Shown here: piece after piece, positions 26,101-35,156 of the stretch
Position numbering within the stretch: the stretch's first letter is position 1
Layout: every line of letters begins with the position of its first letter
Assembly (NCBI GenBank): GCA_964569425.1
Contig: CAZMVD010000017.1
Location: forward strand, 1-53,342
Source: JACQXM01 sp964569425
Lineage (GTDB): Bacteria; Planctomycetota; Phycisphaerae; UBA1845
DNA: 53,342 nucleotides
Direction of reading: 5' to 3'
Translations under genes and position numbers: made by a program
Notes under the pieces: model-generated
What the model was told of the DNA's origin: nothing
The model's input: only the letters and a program-made list of their open reading frames with translations
Databases searched by the model: none

Positions 26101-27051
26101 GTGTCTGAGTGCAGAGTCGCATCCTTCCTGGCCGCGGCGACGGAAATCGTCTGCGCTCTCGGGCTCACTGATCAGCTCGTGGCCGTCAGCCACGAATGCG
26201 ACTTTCCCGAAGAGGTCGCACGCAAACCGCGCGTGACTGCCGCCCGCATCGATGGTGCCGCGACCAGCGGCGCCATCGACGCCCAGGTCCGCCAACTGAC
26301 GGCGTCGGACGCACCGCTCTATCAAGTAGACTACCCGGCGCTGGAGCGGTTGCGACCGAATGTCATCATCACCCAGGCTCATTGCGCGGTGTGTGCCGTG
26401 AATCATGACGACGTCGCACGCGAGCTGGCCGCACGGCCGGCATTGCGACAGACGGCGTTGGTCGCCCTGAACACCGCTTCACTCGACGACTTATATCGTG
26501 ATATCCTATTGGTGGGCGAAGCGGTGGGTCAGCCGTCGGGCGCTGGTCAATTGGTCGCCCGGTTGCGCGAGAGAGTGCACGCCGTCCGCCGACAGGCGGA
26601 GTCCGTCCCGCTCGCGCAACGGCCGCGCGTCGCATGCATCGAGTGGATCGACCCGCCCATGCTGGCGGCCAATTGGATGCCCGAGCTGATTGAACTGGCC
26701 GGCGGGCGGAATGGCCTGACCCGCGCCGGCACGCGCAGTGCAGGCGCCCCCTGGGAAGCGGTGGTCGCCTTCGACCCGCAAGTGATCGTGATCATGCCCT
26801 GCGGATTTGGTGTGGACCGCGCCGGGCGGGAAGCCCCCGCTCTTTTCTCCCGCCCGGGCTGGGCAGGGCTTTCGGCGGTGCGGTCGGGACGGGTGTATGC
26901 AGCCGACGGCAACGCGTTCTTCAATCGTAGCGGCCCGCGCCTGGTGGACAGCCTGGAACTGCTGGCCGCCATGCTGCACCCGAACCTGTTTTCCGTACCC
27001 GAAGGGTGCGCGTCGGCATTCGCCCCCCTCCGCGGGCCGACACCTGCCTGA
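26101..27051 (+). CDS. Cobalamin-binding protein (BtuF/FhuD-like periplasmic-binding fold)
   Basis: A 316-residue protein of the PF01497 type. It opens 'VASFLAAATEIVCALGLTDQLVAVSHECDFP' (in two blocks), with 'PLYQVDYPALERLRPNVIITQ' and 'CAVCAVNHDDVA'. The C-lobe holds 'ANWMPELIELAGG' and 'FDPQVIVIMPCGFGVDRA'. These are typical of BtuF-like proteins annotated as cobalamin-binding. The Cys-rich 'HCAVCAV' segment is a hallmark of the subfamily. No export signal is visible, which is common in this subfamily, and no BtuCD transporter is nearby. The GTG at 26101 follows GGAGAAC and begins exactly at the family N-terminus. The gene is divergent from the LsrF-like gene. Confidence 0.83.
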   Translation: MSECRVASFLAAATEIVCALGLTDQLVAVSHECDFPEEVARKPRVTAARIDGAATSGAIDAQVRQLTASDAPLYQVDYPALERLRPNVIITQAHCAVCAVNHDDVARELAARPALRQTALVALNTASLDDLYRDILLVGEAVGQPSGAGQLVARLRERVHAVRRQAESVPLAQRPRVACIEWIDPPMLAANWMPELIELAGGRNGLTRAGTRSAGAPWEAVVAFDPQVIVIMPCGFGVDRAGREAPALFSRPGWAGLSAVRSGRVYAADGNAFFNRSGPRLVDSLELLAAMLHPNLFSVPEGCASAFAPLRGPTPA

Positions 27052-27140
27052 CCGAGCGCCGCCCGCGAGTGCCGCTGGCCGGCATGATCGCGCCGGATGG
27101 ACCGCACGTGCAACAGTCGGCCGTGTGAGGAGCCAACGCC

Positions 27141-27506
27141 ATGGGCCAACGGTATATTTCCGTCGTCGCCGACCTGATCTTCGAAGCGCGCATCCGGCTC
27201 GCGCTCTCGGCCGGCGGTTGGACCGGCACTTCCCTCCGCACGCTGGAGGCACTCGCCGCTGCGCTGGTGTCCGAGCCCCCGTCACTGGTGTTGATCGATC
27301 TGACCTGCGTGGCCGATGATGCCGCGGAAGCGCTGCGCCGCGTAAGACAATGCTGCCCCCAAGCGAAATTGATCGCGTATGGCCCTCATGTGGAGCTGGC
27401 GCTTCTGCACGCGGCACGCAGTGCCGGGGCCGATGAGGTACTGGCACGCTCGGCCTTCGTCAGCCGGTTGACCTCGTTGGCCGCCGCGCCCCACCTCCCT
27501 GAATAA
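27141..27506 (+). CDS. Small receiver-like (CheY-fold) protein, probably degenerate
   Basis: A 121-residue protein. Its alternating pattern fits a single receiver domain: strand 'ISVVADLIF', strand with candidate phospho-Asp 'SLVLIDLTCV' (Asp53), strand 'KLIAYGPHVE' and 'ARSAGADEVLARSAF'. The usual second N-terminal acidic residue and the conserved Lys near the end are not clear, so phosphorylation may be lost. No output domain or kinase is nearby. GTGTGAGGAGCC precedes the ATG. It follows the cobalamin-binding gene by 89 bases on the same strand and ends at a strong hairpin. The fold call is by pattern only. Confidence 0.6.
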   Translation: MGQRYISVVADLIFEARIRLALSAGGWTGTSLRTLEALAAALVSEPPSLVLIDLTCVADDAAEALRRVRQCCPQAKLIAYGPHVELALLHAARSAGADEVLARSAFVSRLTSLAAAPHLPE

Positions 27507-27507
27507 A

Positions 27508-27547
27508 CGGCGGTGCGACGAAAGGATGACCCTTCGCCGCACCGCCG
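27508..27547. terminator. Bidirectional hairpin between convergent genes
   Basis: An almost perfect 18-base stem, CGGCGGTGCGACGAAAGG paired with CCTTCGCCGCACCGCCG, with a four-base loop. It begins one base after the stop at 27506 and lies between convergent genes. There is no strong T-run on either side, but position and stability favour a shared terminator. Confidence 0.7.
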
Positions 27548-27589
27548 CTATTGGGGACGTTCCTGAAACAAGCCGTCAACGGCCCTGCA

Positions 27590-29197
27590 TCACTGCGACG
27601 GACACACCGGCAGCGTCTTGTTCAACCACGGGTCGAACGCCTGGGCGCCGTTGAGCAGGTCGATCACCCGCAGAATGTCCGACGCGTTGGCCGCCCCGCT
27701 GCGGTTGGCATCCGTGGCGAACAGCGGCCGCACGAAGCCGGGCACGTTATTCAACGAGTTGATCAACGCGTTAATATCCGCGGCCGTACTGCCGCGGCTC
27801 CTGTTCACGTCGCCCGGCAGATAGCCGAAGCACATGTCGTCGCCGCTGGCCACGTGCGTGATGCACGTCCAGTTGCTCACCGGAATGGCCGCATTCAAGG
27901 TCACGGTGGCCACATTGCCCGCGCCCACCACGCTCTGGATCGCCGGCGCCGGTGCCGGGCCGGGCGCCGTACTGACAGTGAAGCTCGCCGGGCTCAGCGT
28001 ACTCGCCACACACCCCGCGTTGAAGGTCAATTGAAAAGTCGTTTCGCCGAAAATGATCCCGGCGTTAGTCAAATCGTGCGGCTGTCGCGCGTCGATCTCG
28101 CAGTTCGGCGGATTCATCGAAACGACCGCCGTGCAGGTGGAGCTGGTTTCGCACAACCCATTGGCCGGGTTGCAGGTCTGCCCCGGAGGACAGGTCACCG
28201 GGACGTTGTCGCACGTGCAGTCGCTCAGGTCGATCGAGTCCGTGGTGCAGGGGTTATTGTCATTGCAGTCCACCCCCGGGCAGGGGTTGGGCAGGTGGAT
28301 CAGCGCGGGCGCCAGGGTCCGCGGCTCGATGACCACGGCCCGGGCGTCGTTGGCGAATGTTCGTTCGGGATGGTCGACCATTCTCAACTCAAACGTGCCT
28401 GCGGCGTTCGGCGAAACGTCAAGCAGCAGCGTGCCGATGTACCGGCGCAACCCGGGCCCCGGGTCAATCACGCCCTGGCTCGCCTGAAACAGCACCAGCG
28501 CGAACTCATAGTCGTCCGTGGTCGTCGTAATCCCTTCGATGGTCTGCAACCCAAAGAAAATGTAATTGGGATTGACCTTCTCGACAAAAGCCGATCCCTG
28601 ATCAAAACAGAAACCGTCAAGTTCGCAACTACCGGCAACCGCACAAGTGCATTGCGAAGAGAATTGGTAGAACTGGGCACACGGGCACGTGCCATCGGTC
28701 AGCACCTCGCAATCCAATGGATCGCAAGGGATTCGCGCGATCGACAACGAACCCGACGTGCCGCTGACCAGGGAAGCGGAATCCAGCGTCCACTGCACGG
28801 AGCCCACTCGCGGTGAGTGAATACAGGTGCTAGGCACACACATGTTGGATATACAGTTGGCGTTCTGCGTGCACAGTGTGCCGCTGTCGCTGCAATGGCT
28901 GCCCGCACAACCGGTCGTCGAACCGATGTTTGTGCACACCTGGCCGAACTGCGGCGGCGAGCCCGAGCAAACACCGCGATCGAGCACATCGTCCCAGCTC
29001 TCCAGAAAGGCCTCCACCCGAATCTGGTCTCCGGGACTCACTTCCGTCGCGGGCAGGTTCTGCGTGGGGCAACTGGGACACGGAACGTCATTAACCTCCG
29101 TAACCCAAAGCGAAAAGTGCGGCGTTTGCGCACTGGCGCCGGCAGCCAGTAAGGCGACAGCAGCGCCGGCCACAACAATCCTCGACAGTCTCATCAT
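27590..29197 (-). CDS. Secreted protein with IDARQP-dockerin C-terminus
   Basis: A 535-residue extracellular protein. The signal peptide ends at 'AAGASAQ' (about residue 24). A Cys-rich and beta-rich body (30-310) contains 'CTQNANCISNMCVPSTCIHS' and 'VQWTLDSASLV'. A short EGF-like Cys segment 'CPGVDCNDNNPCTTDSIDLS' precedes the shared module: 'NCEIDARQPHD', a beta domain, 'CFGYLPGDV' and a dockerin pair ending 'FDPWLNKTLPVCPSQ'. The dockerin is nearly identical to that of the gene at 18720. The start at 29197 (ATGATG) follows AAGAAGGGGAC. The function of the body is not recognised; location outside the cell and calcium binding are inferred from domains. Confidence 0.8.
   Translation of the reverse strand: MMRLSRIVVAGAAVALLAAGASAQTPHFSLWVTEVNDVPCPSCPTQNLPATEVSPGDQIRVEAFLESWDDVLDRGVCSGSPPQFGQVCTNIGSTTGCAGSHCSDSGTLCTQNANCISNMCVPSTCIHSPRVGSVQWTLDSASLVSGTSGSLSIARIPCDPLDCEVLTDGTCPCAQFYQFSSQCTCAVAGSCELDGFCFDQGSAFVEKVNPNYIFFGLQTIEGITTTTDDYEFALVLFQASQGVIDPGPGLRRYIGTLLLDVSPNAAGTFELRMVDHPERTFANDARAVVIEPRTLAPALIHLPNPCPGVDCNDNNPCTTDSIDLSDCTCDNVPVTCPPGQTCNPANGLCETSSTCTAVVSMNPPNCEIDARQPHDLTNAGIIFGETTFQLTFNAGCVASTLSPASFTVSTAPGPAPAPAIQSVVGAGNVATVTLNAAIPVSNWTCITHVASGDDMCFGYLPGDVNRSRGSTAADINALINSLNNVPGFVRPLFATDANRSGAANASDILRVIDLLNGAQAFDPWLNKTLPVCPSQ
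27617..27820 (-). repeat. Dockerin DNA copy 2 (inverted pair with 22689-22892)
   Basis: Reverse-complement copy of the dockerin-coding DNA of the gene at 18720, with the same length and no gaps. The two copies bracket about 4.7 kb holding four genes, so recombination between them would invert that segment. Confidence 0.8.
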
Positions 29198-29257
29198 CGT
29201 TTGTCCCCTTCTTGACCCCGCGTCAGATACGCCGCCGCCCAGGCGACCCATCTACGC

Positions 29258-29286
29258 ATGGTATTCCTTCAAATCACCGTTTTCAA
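29258..29286 (-). promoter_or_regulatory. Candidate promoter for the dockerin gene at 27590-29197
   Basis: On the minus strand: TTGAAA (29286-29281), a 17-base spacer, then TACCAT (29263-29258), about 60 bases before the start codon. It matches five of six and four of six consensus bases with ideal spacing. Confidence 0.45.
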
Positions 29287-29817
29287 CGAAAAACAACACC
29301 TCCCGCCGGCCAAGTGCCATGTGCCCATCTGTCGGCGCCGCATAGCGCTATACCACAACGAGCGCATGCATTTCGCTGGCACGGCGGATATTACCGGGAT
29401 TTCCAATTGGTCATGTTCGCGACGAGTGATTCCCCCCGTTGGCGCACCAACTACGGCGAGCCTCGGCTTGCGCTCGTATTCTCGTCCGAGCCCCCGGGGC
29501 GCTCTCCCGCCGCCGCCCGACCAAAACACTCAAACGGCATCCTCTGGCAAAGAGTGCGAACCCCACCCGTGAGTGCCGCATTATAGGGCAAGACAAGGCC
29601 TAAGTCCAGTCCTTTACCGAAGTAGATTCAGTTTGAAGATTTGATCAAGCTGACTTCACAGACCCGATAATGTGGCCATTGGCAAGCGATACTGCCCTGT
29701 TTGGCTTGGAAAAACACCTTGCTGATCCAGCCCCTGCGTACCCCGCTGGAACCACACACCCGTATCGTTCTGCGGCACAATCCCCCATCGAAAGGGATGG
29801 ATCCAAAATGGCACCGC
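29287..29817. other. Gene-free spacer of about 530 bases
   Basis: Between the candidate promoter and the end of the TPR membrane-protein gene. GC is lower than in the coding DNA. Short frames here have no protein-like composition. I see no RNA gene or repeat. Confidence 0.35.
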
Positions 29818-31632
29818 CTATTCGTCCGGGCCAATCAGCGAGCGCAGCCGACCAGCCAGCCCCGGATCGAGCCCTTCCAGATGTCGCATCGCTTCCCGCG
29901 CTTCGTCCCGCAGGCTAAGCGAAGCGCAGGTTCCCCCAAGGTTGAACCAGGCCGTGGCGAAGCCCGGAGCAAGGACCACCGCACGTCGAAAGGCGACCCG
30001 CGCCTCTTCCATCCGTCCCGCCTGTACCAGCGCCGAACCCAGACTGTTGTGCAGGTCCGCGTCCCCGGGGCGCAGGTCGACGGCCCGCGCCAACGACCGA
30101 ACCGCCTCATCCGACCGCCCCCCATGCAGCGCCATCATGCCCAGCTCGCGGTGCGCCGCAACGAACGACGAATCGAGCCGCGCCACCCCGCGAAAGCCCT
30201 TTTCCGCCTCGCCCACGTCGCCGGCGCGCAGGCGCTCCAGCGATTCGTTGTAGTAAAAACGCACAAACGCCGGCCGCGCGGCAGTGCCCTCGCTCACCGA
30301 GGCGAACACAAACTCTCCGGAGATGAGCACCACCAACACCGCCGCCAGCGCCCTGGCCGGGTCGCTGCCCTCTGCCCGCACCACCAATCGCCGTGCTCCG
30401 CGTGCCAGAACGTGGCACCCACGCAGCAGCGCATACATCAACGGCACGTACAGCGACAGCAGAAAGCGATCGCCGAAGCCGATGGGTACGTACCACGCAT
30501 ACACGGTCGCATACGCACACACCACCACCACCGTAAACGCCGCCGGCCACAACGCGCCGCGCGACAGCCCTCGCCATGCTTCCCGTCGACTGCCCAACAA
30601 GGCGCACCCGCCCGCCAGCAACAGCAGATACTTCAGCCCGGCCCCCTCCCACGCCAACTGCCCCAGCGTGCGGAACCCATACCGCAAGCGCCCCACTACC
30701 TGTCGGCCGTCGTGCGTCCGCAGGTAATTCGATAGCGAAGGAATCTCCTCCGACGGGGCATCCGGGTAGGCGCGATCAACGTCATGGCGCTCCGCGAACG
30801 CCGCCGCCTGTTCCCAACTGTCGCACCACATGAAAAACGTCGAGTTGACGTTATAGAAAAAACGCCCGAAACGCTCGCGGTTGGTCTGCAGATAAGGAAA
30901 GACGATCGCCAGAAACACCGCCCCCAGCAGCAGCGCCGCCAGCGCGTATCGTCCGGGGGAATCCGCGGCCGGTACCCGCGCCGCAGCCGTCGCGTCGAAT
31001 CCCGCCCTGGCCGCGAACCATCTGTCGAACTGTCGCACCGCGGCGCGAACAAGTAGCGCCGCCACCGCCAGCCCCACCAGCAGCAGAGCCGACGCCTTGG
31101 TCAGGTACGAAAGCGCCAGCACCGCCCCCGTCGCCGCCGCCCAACCAGGTTGCGGCCGTCGCAGCAGCCGGCACACCATCAGCCACCCGGCAAATAACAA
31201 CGCATAGAAAAGCAGCTCCGCCTGCACGAACGCCGCCTGATCCGCAAACACGCAACAGGCCGAAAACAGCACCAGCGCCGCCGCCGACCACCCCGGCAAC
31301 GTGTGCCAGGCCATGGCACCAATAATGCCCAGCGCCGCCAGTGACGTGAACACCGCCAGCCGCGCCGCGCGCGCCACGAACCGGTCCCAGTCGGCCGTGT
31401 AAACCAACGCCGTGATCGCCGGAACCAGCGGCATGCGGTTCCGATCCCCTAGGTGCCCGAACGGCCCCGCCTCCGCGATGCCCTTCGCATACACCAGATA
31501 AGGGTACTGCCCCCCGGCCGTGGCGCTGAGATTCAGGTGCTTCACCTGCCGCCACGCGTGCACGGCGAAAAGCCCCCCCACCAGCACGGCCACCAGCGCG
31601 ACAGTGAACAGTTGTTCGCGATTCGCCCGCAT
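29818..31632 (-). CDS. Polytopic membrane protein with C-terminal TPR repeats (glycosyltransferase-39-like)
   Basis: A 604-residue protein. It has about ten hydrophobic segments from residue 8 to about 445, with a loop-1 sequence 'GGQYPYLVYAKGIAEAG' and 'DRNRMPLVPAITALVY' that recalls GT39/ArnT-like enzymes, which transfer sugars from polyprenyl carriers outside the membrane. The usual acidic DE motif of that family is not obvious, so the activity is unsure. Residues 465-600 are three TPR units ('AHRELGMMALHGGRSDEAVR', 'LHNSLGSALVQAGRMEEARV', 'AWFNLGGTCASLSLRDEARE'). A membrane enzyme plus TPR tail is frequent in Planctomycetes. No operon partners are seen. Confidence 0.72.
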   Translation of the reverse strand: MRANREQLFTVALVAVLVGGLFAVHAWRQVKHLNLSATAGGQYPYLVYAKGIAEAGPFGHLGDRNRMPLVPAITALVYTADWDRFVARAARLAVFTSLAALGIIGAMAWHTLPGWSAAALVLFSACCVFADQAAFVQAELLFYALLFAGWLMVCRLLRRPQPGWAAATGAVLALSYLTKASALLLVGLAVAALLVRAAVRQFDRWFAARAGFDATAAARVPAADSPGRYALAALLLGAVFLAIVFPYLQTNRERFGRFFYNVNSTFFMWCDSWEQAAAFAERHDVDRAYPDAPSEEIPSLSNYLRTHDGRQVVGRLRYGFRTLGQLAWEGAGLKYLLLLAGGCALLGSRREAWRGLSRGALWPAAFTVVVVCAYATVYAWYVPIGFGDRFLLSLYVPLMYALLRGCHVLARGARRLVVRAEGSDPARALAAVLVVLISGEFVFASVSEGTAARPAFVRFYYNESLERLRAGDVGEAEKGFRGVARLDSSFVAAHRELGMMALHGGRSDEAVRSLARAVDLRPGDADLHNSLGSALVQAGRMEEARVAFRRAVVLAPGFATAWFNLGGTCASLSLRDEAREAMRHLEGLDPGLAGRLRSLIGPDE

Positions 31633-31832
31633 GGGGGCCGGTTCTATCGCCCCCCGCCGCCCCCGTCGAGCCGCCCGTGCACCGCACCGGTACTCGCCGC
31701 CTACCCGCCGACCGCCGCGACGATATGATTACCTACACTCGCCGTCTGACCCCATACACTGCGACTGCACCTGCGTCTGGATCGTCACTCTGGCCGACCA
31801 CGCCGCATTTGTGGAATGCCTGACCGGTCCCG

Positions 31833-31870
31833 CCCTCCCCCCTTACCAAGGGGGGACCGAGGGGGGTTCT
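31833..31870. repeat. C-rich/G-rich palindromic repeat, copy 1
   Basis: CCCCCCTTACCAAGGGGGG is a palindrome, followed by GACCGAGGGGGGTT. The same unit occurs inverted at 41843-41877. Such G6/C6 hairpins are known as dispersed intergenic repeats in several phyla. Confidence 0.7.
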
Positions 31871-32054
31871 TCAACCCACACCGATGACGGAACGGCCCTC
31901 CATCAGTACCGCGACAGCCATGAAGCAGTCAGCGTGTTGGACGATCGCGCGTCCGCACGGGTTGCCCTTGAGGATAGGCCGAATGACCGGTTGGAAAACC
32001 GGTCCCACACTGGGGCTCGAAGCCCGCGGCTCGCCGAGCAGAATCTTCTACTGC

Positions 32055-32143
32055 CCGCGTGCCTGTGCGCCGACTCCCACCGCGACGGCGCCGTGGACCT
32101 CGCCGACTTCGCCCGTCTCCAGCGCTTCCTCACCGCTCCCTGA
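32055..32143 (+). pseudogene. Remnant of a dockerin half-repeat
   Basis: In one frame the 3' end reads 'CADSHRDGAVDLADFARLQR' and then 'FLTAP' and a stop. This is a good dockerin half-repeat (D.x.DG..DL.DF) as found at the ends of planctomycete secreted proteins. The upstream part of the same open frame has no protein-like composition and crosses the palindromic repeat. It is best read as a decayed gene end. Confidence 0.45.
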
Positions 32144-32144
32144 C

Positions 32145-32413
32145 AAGGCGAGGGGCGTGAAGCGAGAGCAGAGGCACCCTTGACGCCTTGCGTAATGGGC
32201 TCGCTGCTTCACGAGGGCACGAAGTGGTGACGGCGCCGCCGAAGGCGCACCGCGACCCCCGCTCCATTCGGCAATCGGCAATCGGCAATTGGCAATTGGC
32301 ATCGACAATCCCCTCGTAGCCGCGCTCCGCTCTCGGCGTTTCGGCTTTCCGCGTTTCGGCGTTTCTCCCGCTTTGCCCATTCGTCATTCTTGATTCGTCA
32401 TTCGCCATTCGCG
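32145..32413. repeat. Compound short-word repeat region
   Basis: It contains GGCGAGGGGCGTGAAGCGAGAG (split here as GGCGAGGGGCG and TGAAGCGAGAG) at 32147-32170. Next come CGGCAATCGGCAAT and TTGGCAATTGGCAT words at 32264-32311, then ATTCGTCATTC and CGTCATTCGCCATTCG words at 32374-32413. Together with 31833-31870 this fills most of the 1.0-kb gene-free stretch 31633-32660; nothing else was recognised there. Confidence 0.6.
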
Positions 32414-32660
32414 GCCGGTCTACTCGGCCTCAGAATGTGGTTGCGGCCCCTCCGGCCGCGCTGGGCCGCACAATGAACTCGCGTTACACTATCTCACCGG
32501 CCATCGGAGCGGACCGACGGAATCGGTACCAGCATCCGGCGACCCGGGAACCGGCACCCCCCAGCCGCCGGCTTCTCCGGTCGGTCGGACGCCGAGCCCG
32601 GCACGTGCCCTCGCCGACGGGCGCCACCGAAACCAGACCCATGATGGGGCAGGAATATCC

Positions 32661-33299
32661 ATGAACGCACACCCGCAATTCGGGACCCTCGTCACCGCCG
32701 ACCGCGAGCGGCGCGACAACTTCAAGACCCTCCTCTCCGCCGTGCTTCCTCGGCCCATCGCGTTCGTGTCCACGGTATCCGCCGACGGCGTCCCCAACCT
32801 GGCGCCCTTCTCCTTCTTTAACGGCGTCGGCTCCAACCCCCCCGCAGTCATTTTCTCCCCCTGCACCAAGGCCGACGGCACGTCCAAGGACACACTCGTC
32901 AACCTCCGCGCCGTCCCCGAGTTCGTCGTCAACGTCGTGCCCTTCGCCATCCGCGAGGCCATGAATCAGGCGTCCTATGCTTACCCGCCGGAGGTGGACG
33001 AATTCGCCGCCGCCGGCTTCACGCCGCTGCCCAGCCGTTTCGTCAGGCCGTGCCGCGCCGCCGAGTCGCCCGTCCACCTGGAGTGCAGGCTGCTGCAGAT
33101 CGTCCCCGTGGGCCACGGTCCGCTGTCGGCCAACATCTGCATCGGCGAGGTTCTCTGCTTTCACATTGCCGCCGATCATCTGCTTCCCGACGGCACCGTG
33201 GATGTGACTCGGATCGACCTTGTCGGCCGCCTTGGCGGCGACGACTACGCCACCATCCGCGACCGCTTCGCGTTGCCCAAACCCGCTGCTCCCGGATAG
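32661..33299 (+). CDS. Flavin reductase family protein (FMN-binding split barrel)
   Basis: A 212-residue cytoplasmic protein. It matches flavin reductase-like split-barrel proteins (DIM6/NTAB group): 'AVLPRPIAFVSTVSADGVPN' (27-46), 'LAPFSFFNGVGSNPPAVIFS', 'KDTLVNLRAVPEFVVNVVP' and 'LLQIVPVGHGPLS'. These bind FMN and either reduce free flavin with NAD(P)H or act as oxygenase components; the substrate is unknown. CAGGAATATCC precedes the ATG. It is isolated, with a repeat-rich spacer upstream and 235 bases to the next gene. The family is clear, the reaction is not. Confidence 0.88.
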   Translation: MNAHPQFGTLVTADRERRDNFKTLLSAVLPRPIAFVSTVSADGVPNLAPFSFFNGVGSNPPAVIFSPCTKADGTSKDTLVNLRAVPEFVVNVVPFAIREAMNQASYAYPPEVDEFAAAGFTPLPSRFVRPCRAAESPVHLECRLLQIVPVGHGPLSANICIGEVLCFHIAADHLLPDGTVDVTRIDLVGRLGGDDYATIRDRFALPKPAAPG

Positions 33300-33534
33300 G
33301 CCCCGCGCCTTGCACCCGTGCATCCCGCAGACGCCGCGGCACCCGATAAACCGGACGACCCGCGACGATTCTTGACACACCGCGACGGATCACCAACAAT
33401 CCGCCCCAGTCGACGTTGCGATGGGGGTATGGGGTTCGACTGCCCGGACGTGGGGACGCCACGCAACGTCGCACCGCCCCACCCGATGGTTCGGTTTCGA
33501 CGTGGTCTTCATGGTAAGCGGAGGTCGTTAGCGC

Positions 33535-34947
33535 ATGGCCAAGGGGCAACAGCAAGGCGTCAACACGATTACCGTGTGGATGATCATCTTCGTCGCGTTG
33601 TGGCTTACCGCGACGGTGTTTCTGGTCATTCTCTACACCGGTCAGGAAGAACTGCGAAACGAAAACGCCCGTCTGGCCGAAGACAACCGCCGGCTTATCA
33701 GCGGCGGCGAGCGCAGCGCGCTGGCCATGTTCAACGAAGGCCGTCCCGAGGGGCCGACCGTGGTGGGCCTGCTGGAAGGCGCGCGCCGCCAGACGGCGGA
33801 ACTGGCCACCGGCAACAAGGGGCAGGACGACGCCGGCGCGGTTCGGACCAAGCGCGATCAGATCATGAACACCATCGCCGCCGACAAACTGGTGCCCAAC
33901 GCGCGCGAGTTTACCGAAATCTCATTGCACGCGGGGCTCGTTCGGCTGTACGAGGCCTATAAGGGTGAACATTCCTTGCGCAACGCCGCCGACGAGCGCG
34001 TCAAGGCGCTGGATGTGGAGGTCGTGAAGCTCGCCGAACTCAATGCCGGCCAGAAGAGCGACTTCGATGAGCGCGCCGCGAAGATGGCCGCTCAGCTCGC
34101 GGAAGTGGAGGAAAGCCGCTCCCGTTACCGCGCCGAGCGCGACGCCGCCGTCGGCCGACTGGAGAAGGACTTCGAGGATCGTCTTTCCGAGAACACCGCC
34201 GCCCTGACCCGCGAGCGTCAGCGCCTTCAGTCGCTTGAGCGGGATAAGAACGAACTCCAGAAGCGATTCGCCGCTCAGCAGGAGCGCTTTGGCGAATTGC
34301 TTATCGGACCGGAAGAGCGGTCCACCGCCCGCCAACCGGATGGGCGTGTTCTCATGGCCGTTCCAGGCGACGATGTGGTGTATATCAACCTCGGGCGAAA
34401 CGACCGTCTGCTGCTGGGGTTGACCTTTACGGTCTACTCCGCGGACCAGGGAATTCCCGCCGACGGCCGGGGAAAGGCGCTCGTCGAAGTTATGGCCATC
34501 ACCGAGGCTTCGGCGGAATGCCGGATCGTTCGAGTGGCACCCAACGAAGTCATTATTGAGGGCGACCTGATCGCCAATCCCGTTTTTGATGTGACACGAT
34601 CCGTGTCATTCCTGGTGGCCGGCGACTTCGACCTCGATCACGATGGTCGGCCCGATCCCGACGGAACAGCCACGATCGAGGCGATCATTACCACCTGGGG
34701 TGGCACGGTCACCTCAGATTTGTCAGCGTTGACCGATTTCGTGGTCTTGGGTGCGCCGCCGCGCCGCCCGCGTACGGCCGCCGAGGAAGCGGCGCTGGAC
34801 GGTGCCGGCGGTGTGGGCACGGCACAGGCGCACCGCGACCGCTATGACCAGGTCTTGGATTCGGCCCAGATTCTATCGGTGCCGATTTTGCCGCAGGAGA
34901 TCTTCCTCAACTTCATAGGGCGCAACGTAGGCATGTCGCGCCGCTGA
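33535..34947 (+). CDS. Membrane-anchored coiled-coil protein with BRCT-like C-terminus
   Basis: A 470-residue protein of unknown function. One membrane helix (about 13-35, 'VWMIIFVALWLTATVFLVIL') follows a short cytoplasmic tip. Long charged heptads follow (37-60 and 155-265, 'RQRLQSLERDKNELQKRFAA'). Residues about 280-350 form a beta domain ('GRVLMAVPGDDVVYINLGRN'). Near 360-415, 'SFLVAGDFDLDHDGRPDPDG' and 'IITTWGGTVTSDLSALTDFV' with 'VLG' resemble a BRCT fold: a strand, an insert, a helix, GG, then a 'TDFVVLG' strand. Similar proteins are conserved in planctomycetes as far as I recall. The ATG at 33535 follows GCGGAGG. The BRCT match is by eye and is tentative. Confidence 0.7.
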   Translation: MAKGQQQGVNTITVWMIIFVALWLTATVFLVILYTGQEELRNENARLAEDNRRLISGGERSALAMFNEGRPEGPTVVGLLEGARRQTAELATGNKGQDDAGAVRTKRDQIMNTIAADKLVPNAREFTEISLHAGLVRLYEAYKGEHSLRNAADERVKALDVEVVKLAELNAGQKSDFDERAAKMAAQLAEVEESRSRYRAERDAAVGRLEKDFEDRLSENTAALTRERQRLQSLERDKNELQKRFAAQQERFGELLIGPEERSTARQPDGRVLMAVPGDDVVYINLGRNDRLLLGLTFTVYSADQGIPADGRGKALVEVMAITEASAECRIVRVAPNEVIIEGDLIANPVFDVTRSVSFLVAGDFDLDHDGRPDPDGTATIEAIITTWGGTVTSDLSALTDFVVLGAPPRRPRTAAEEAALDGAGGVGTAQAHRDRYDQVLDSAQILSVPILPQEIFLNFIGRNVGMSRR

Positions 34948-35127
34948 CCGACTGACGTCGCCTTGTAATCCAGGAAACGTCAGATTTGCTCACGAACCAC
35001 GCCGATCGGGGCCGCGCGGAGATTTCGTGCCCGTGAAGTTGATTTCCGTCGGCGCCGGCCCCCGGCCTGGCTGCCCGGTCCGCTGGTTCCCCGAGCGCCA
35101 TTCGCCCTGTTTTCAATCGGACTCGGT

Positions 35128-35156
35128 TTGACGGTCCGGGAATCATGAGGTATACT
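35128..35156 (+). promoter_or_regulatory. Sigma-70 promoter for dnaG-rpoD
   Basis: TTGACG (35128-35133), a 17-base spacer, then TATACT (35151-35156): five of six matches at each box with ideal spacing. It lies about 90-140 bases before the possible dnaG starts and is the best promoter seen in the window. Confidence 0.75.

Noticed and set aside
31520..32143. 207-codon plus-strand open frame
   Set aside because: The first 170 codons overlap the 5' end of the TPR membrane-protein gene and repeats and have no protein-like composition; only its dockerin-like end is kept as a remnant.
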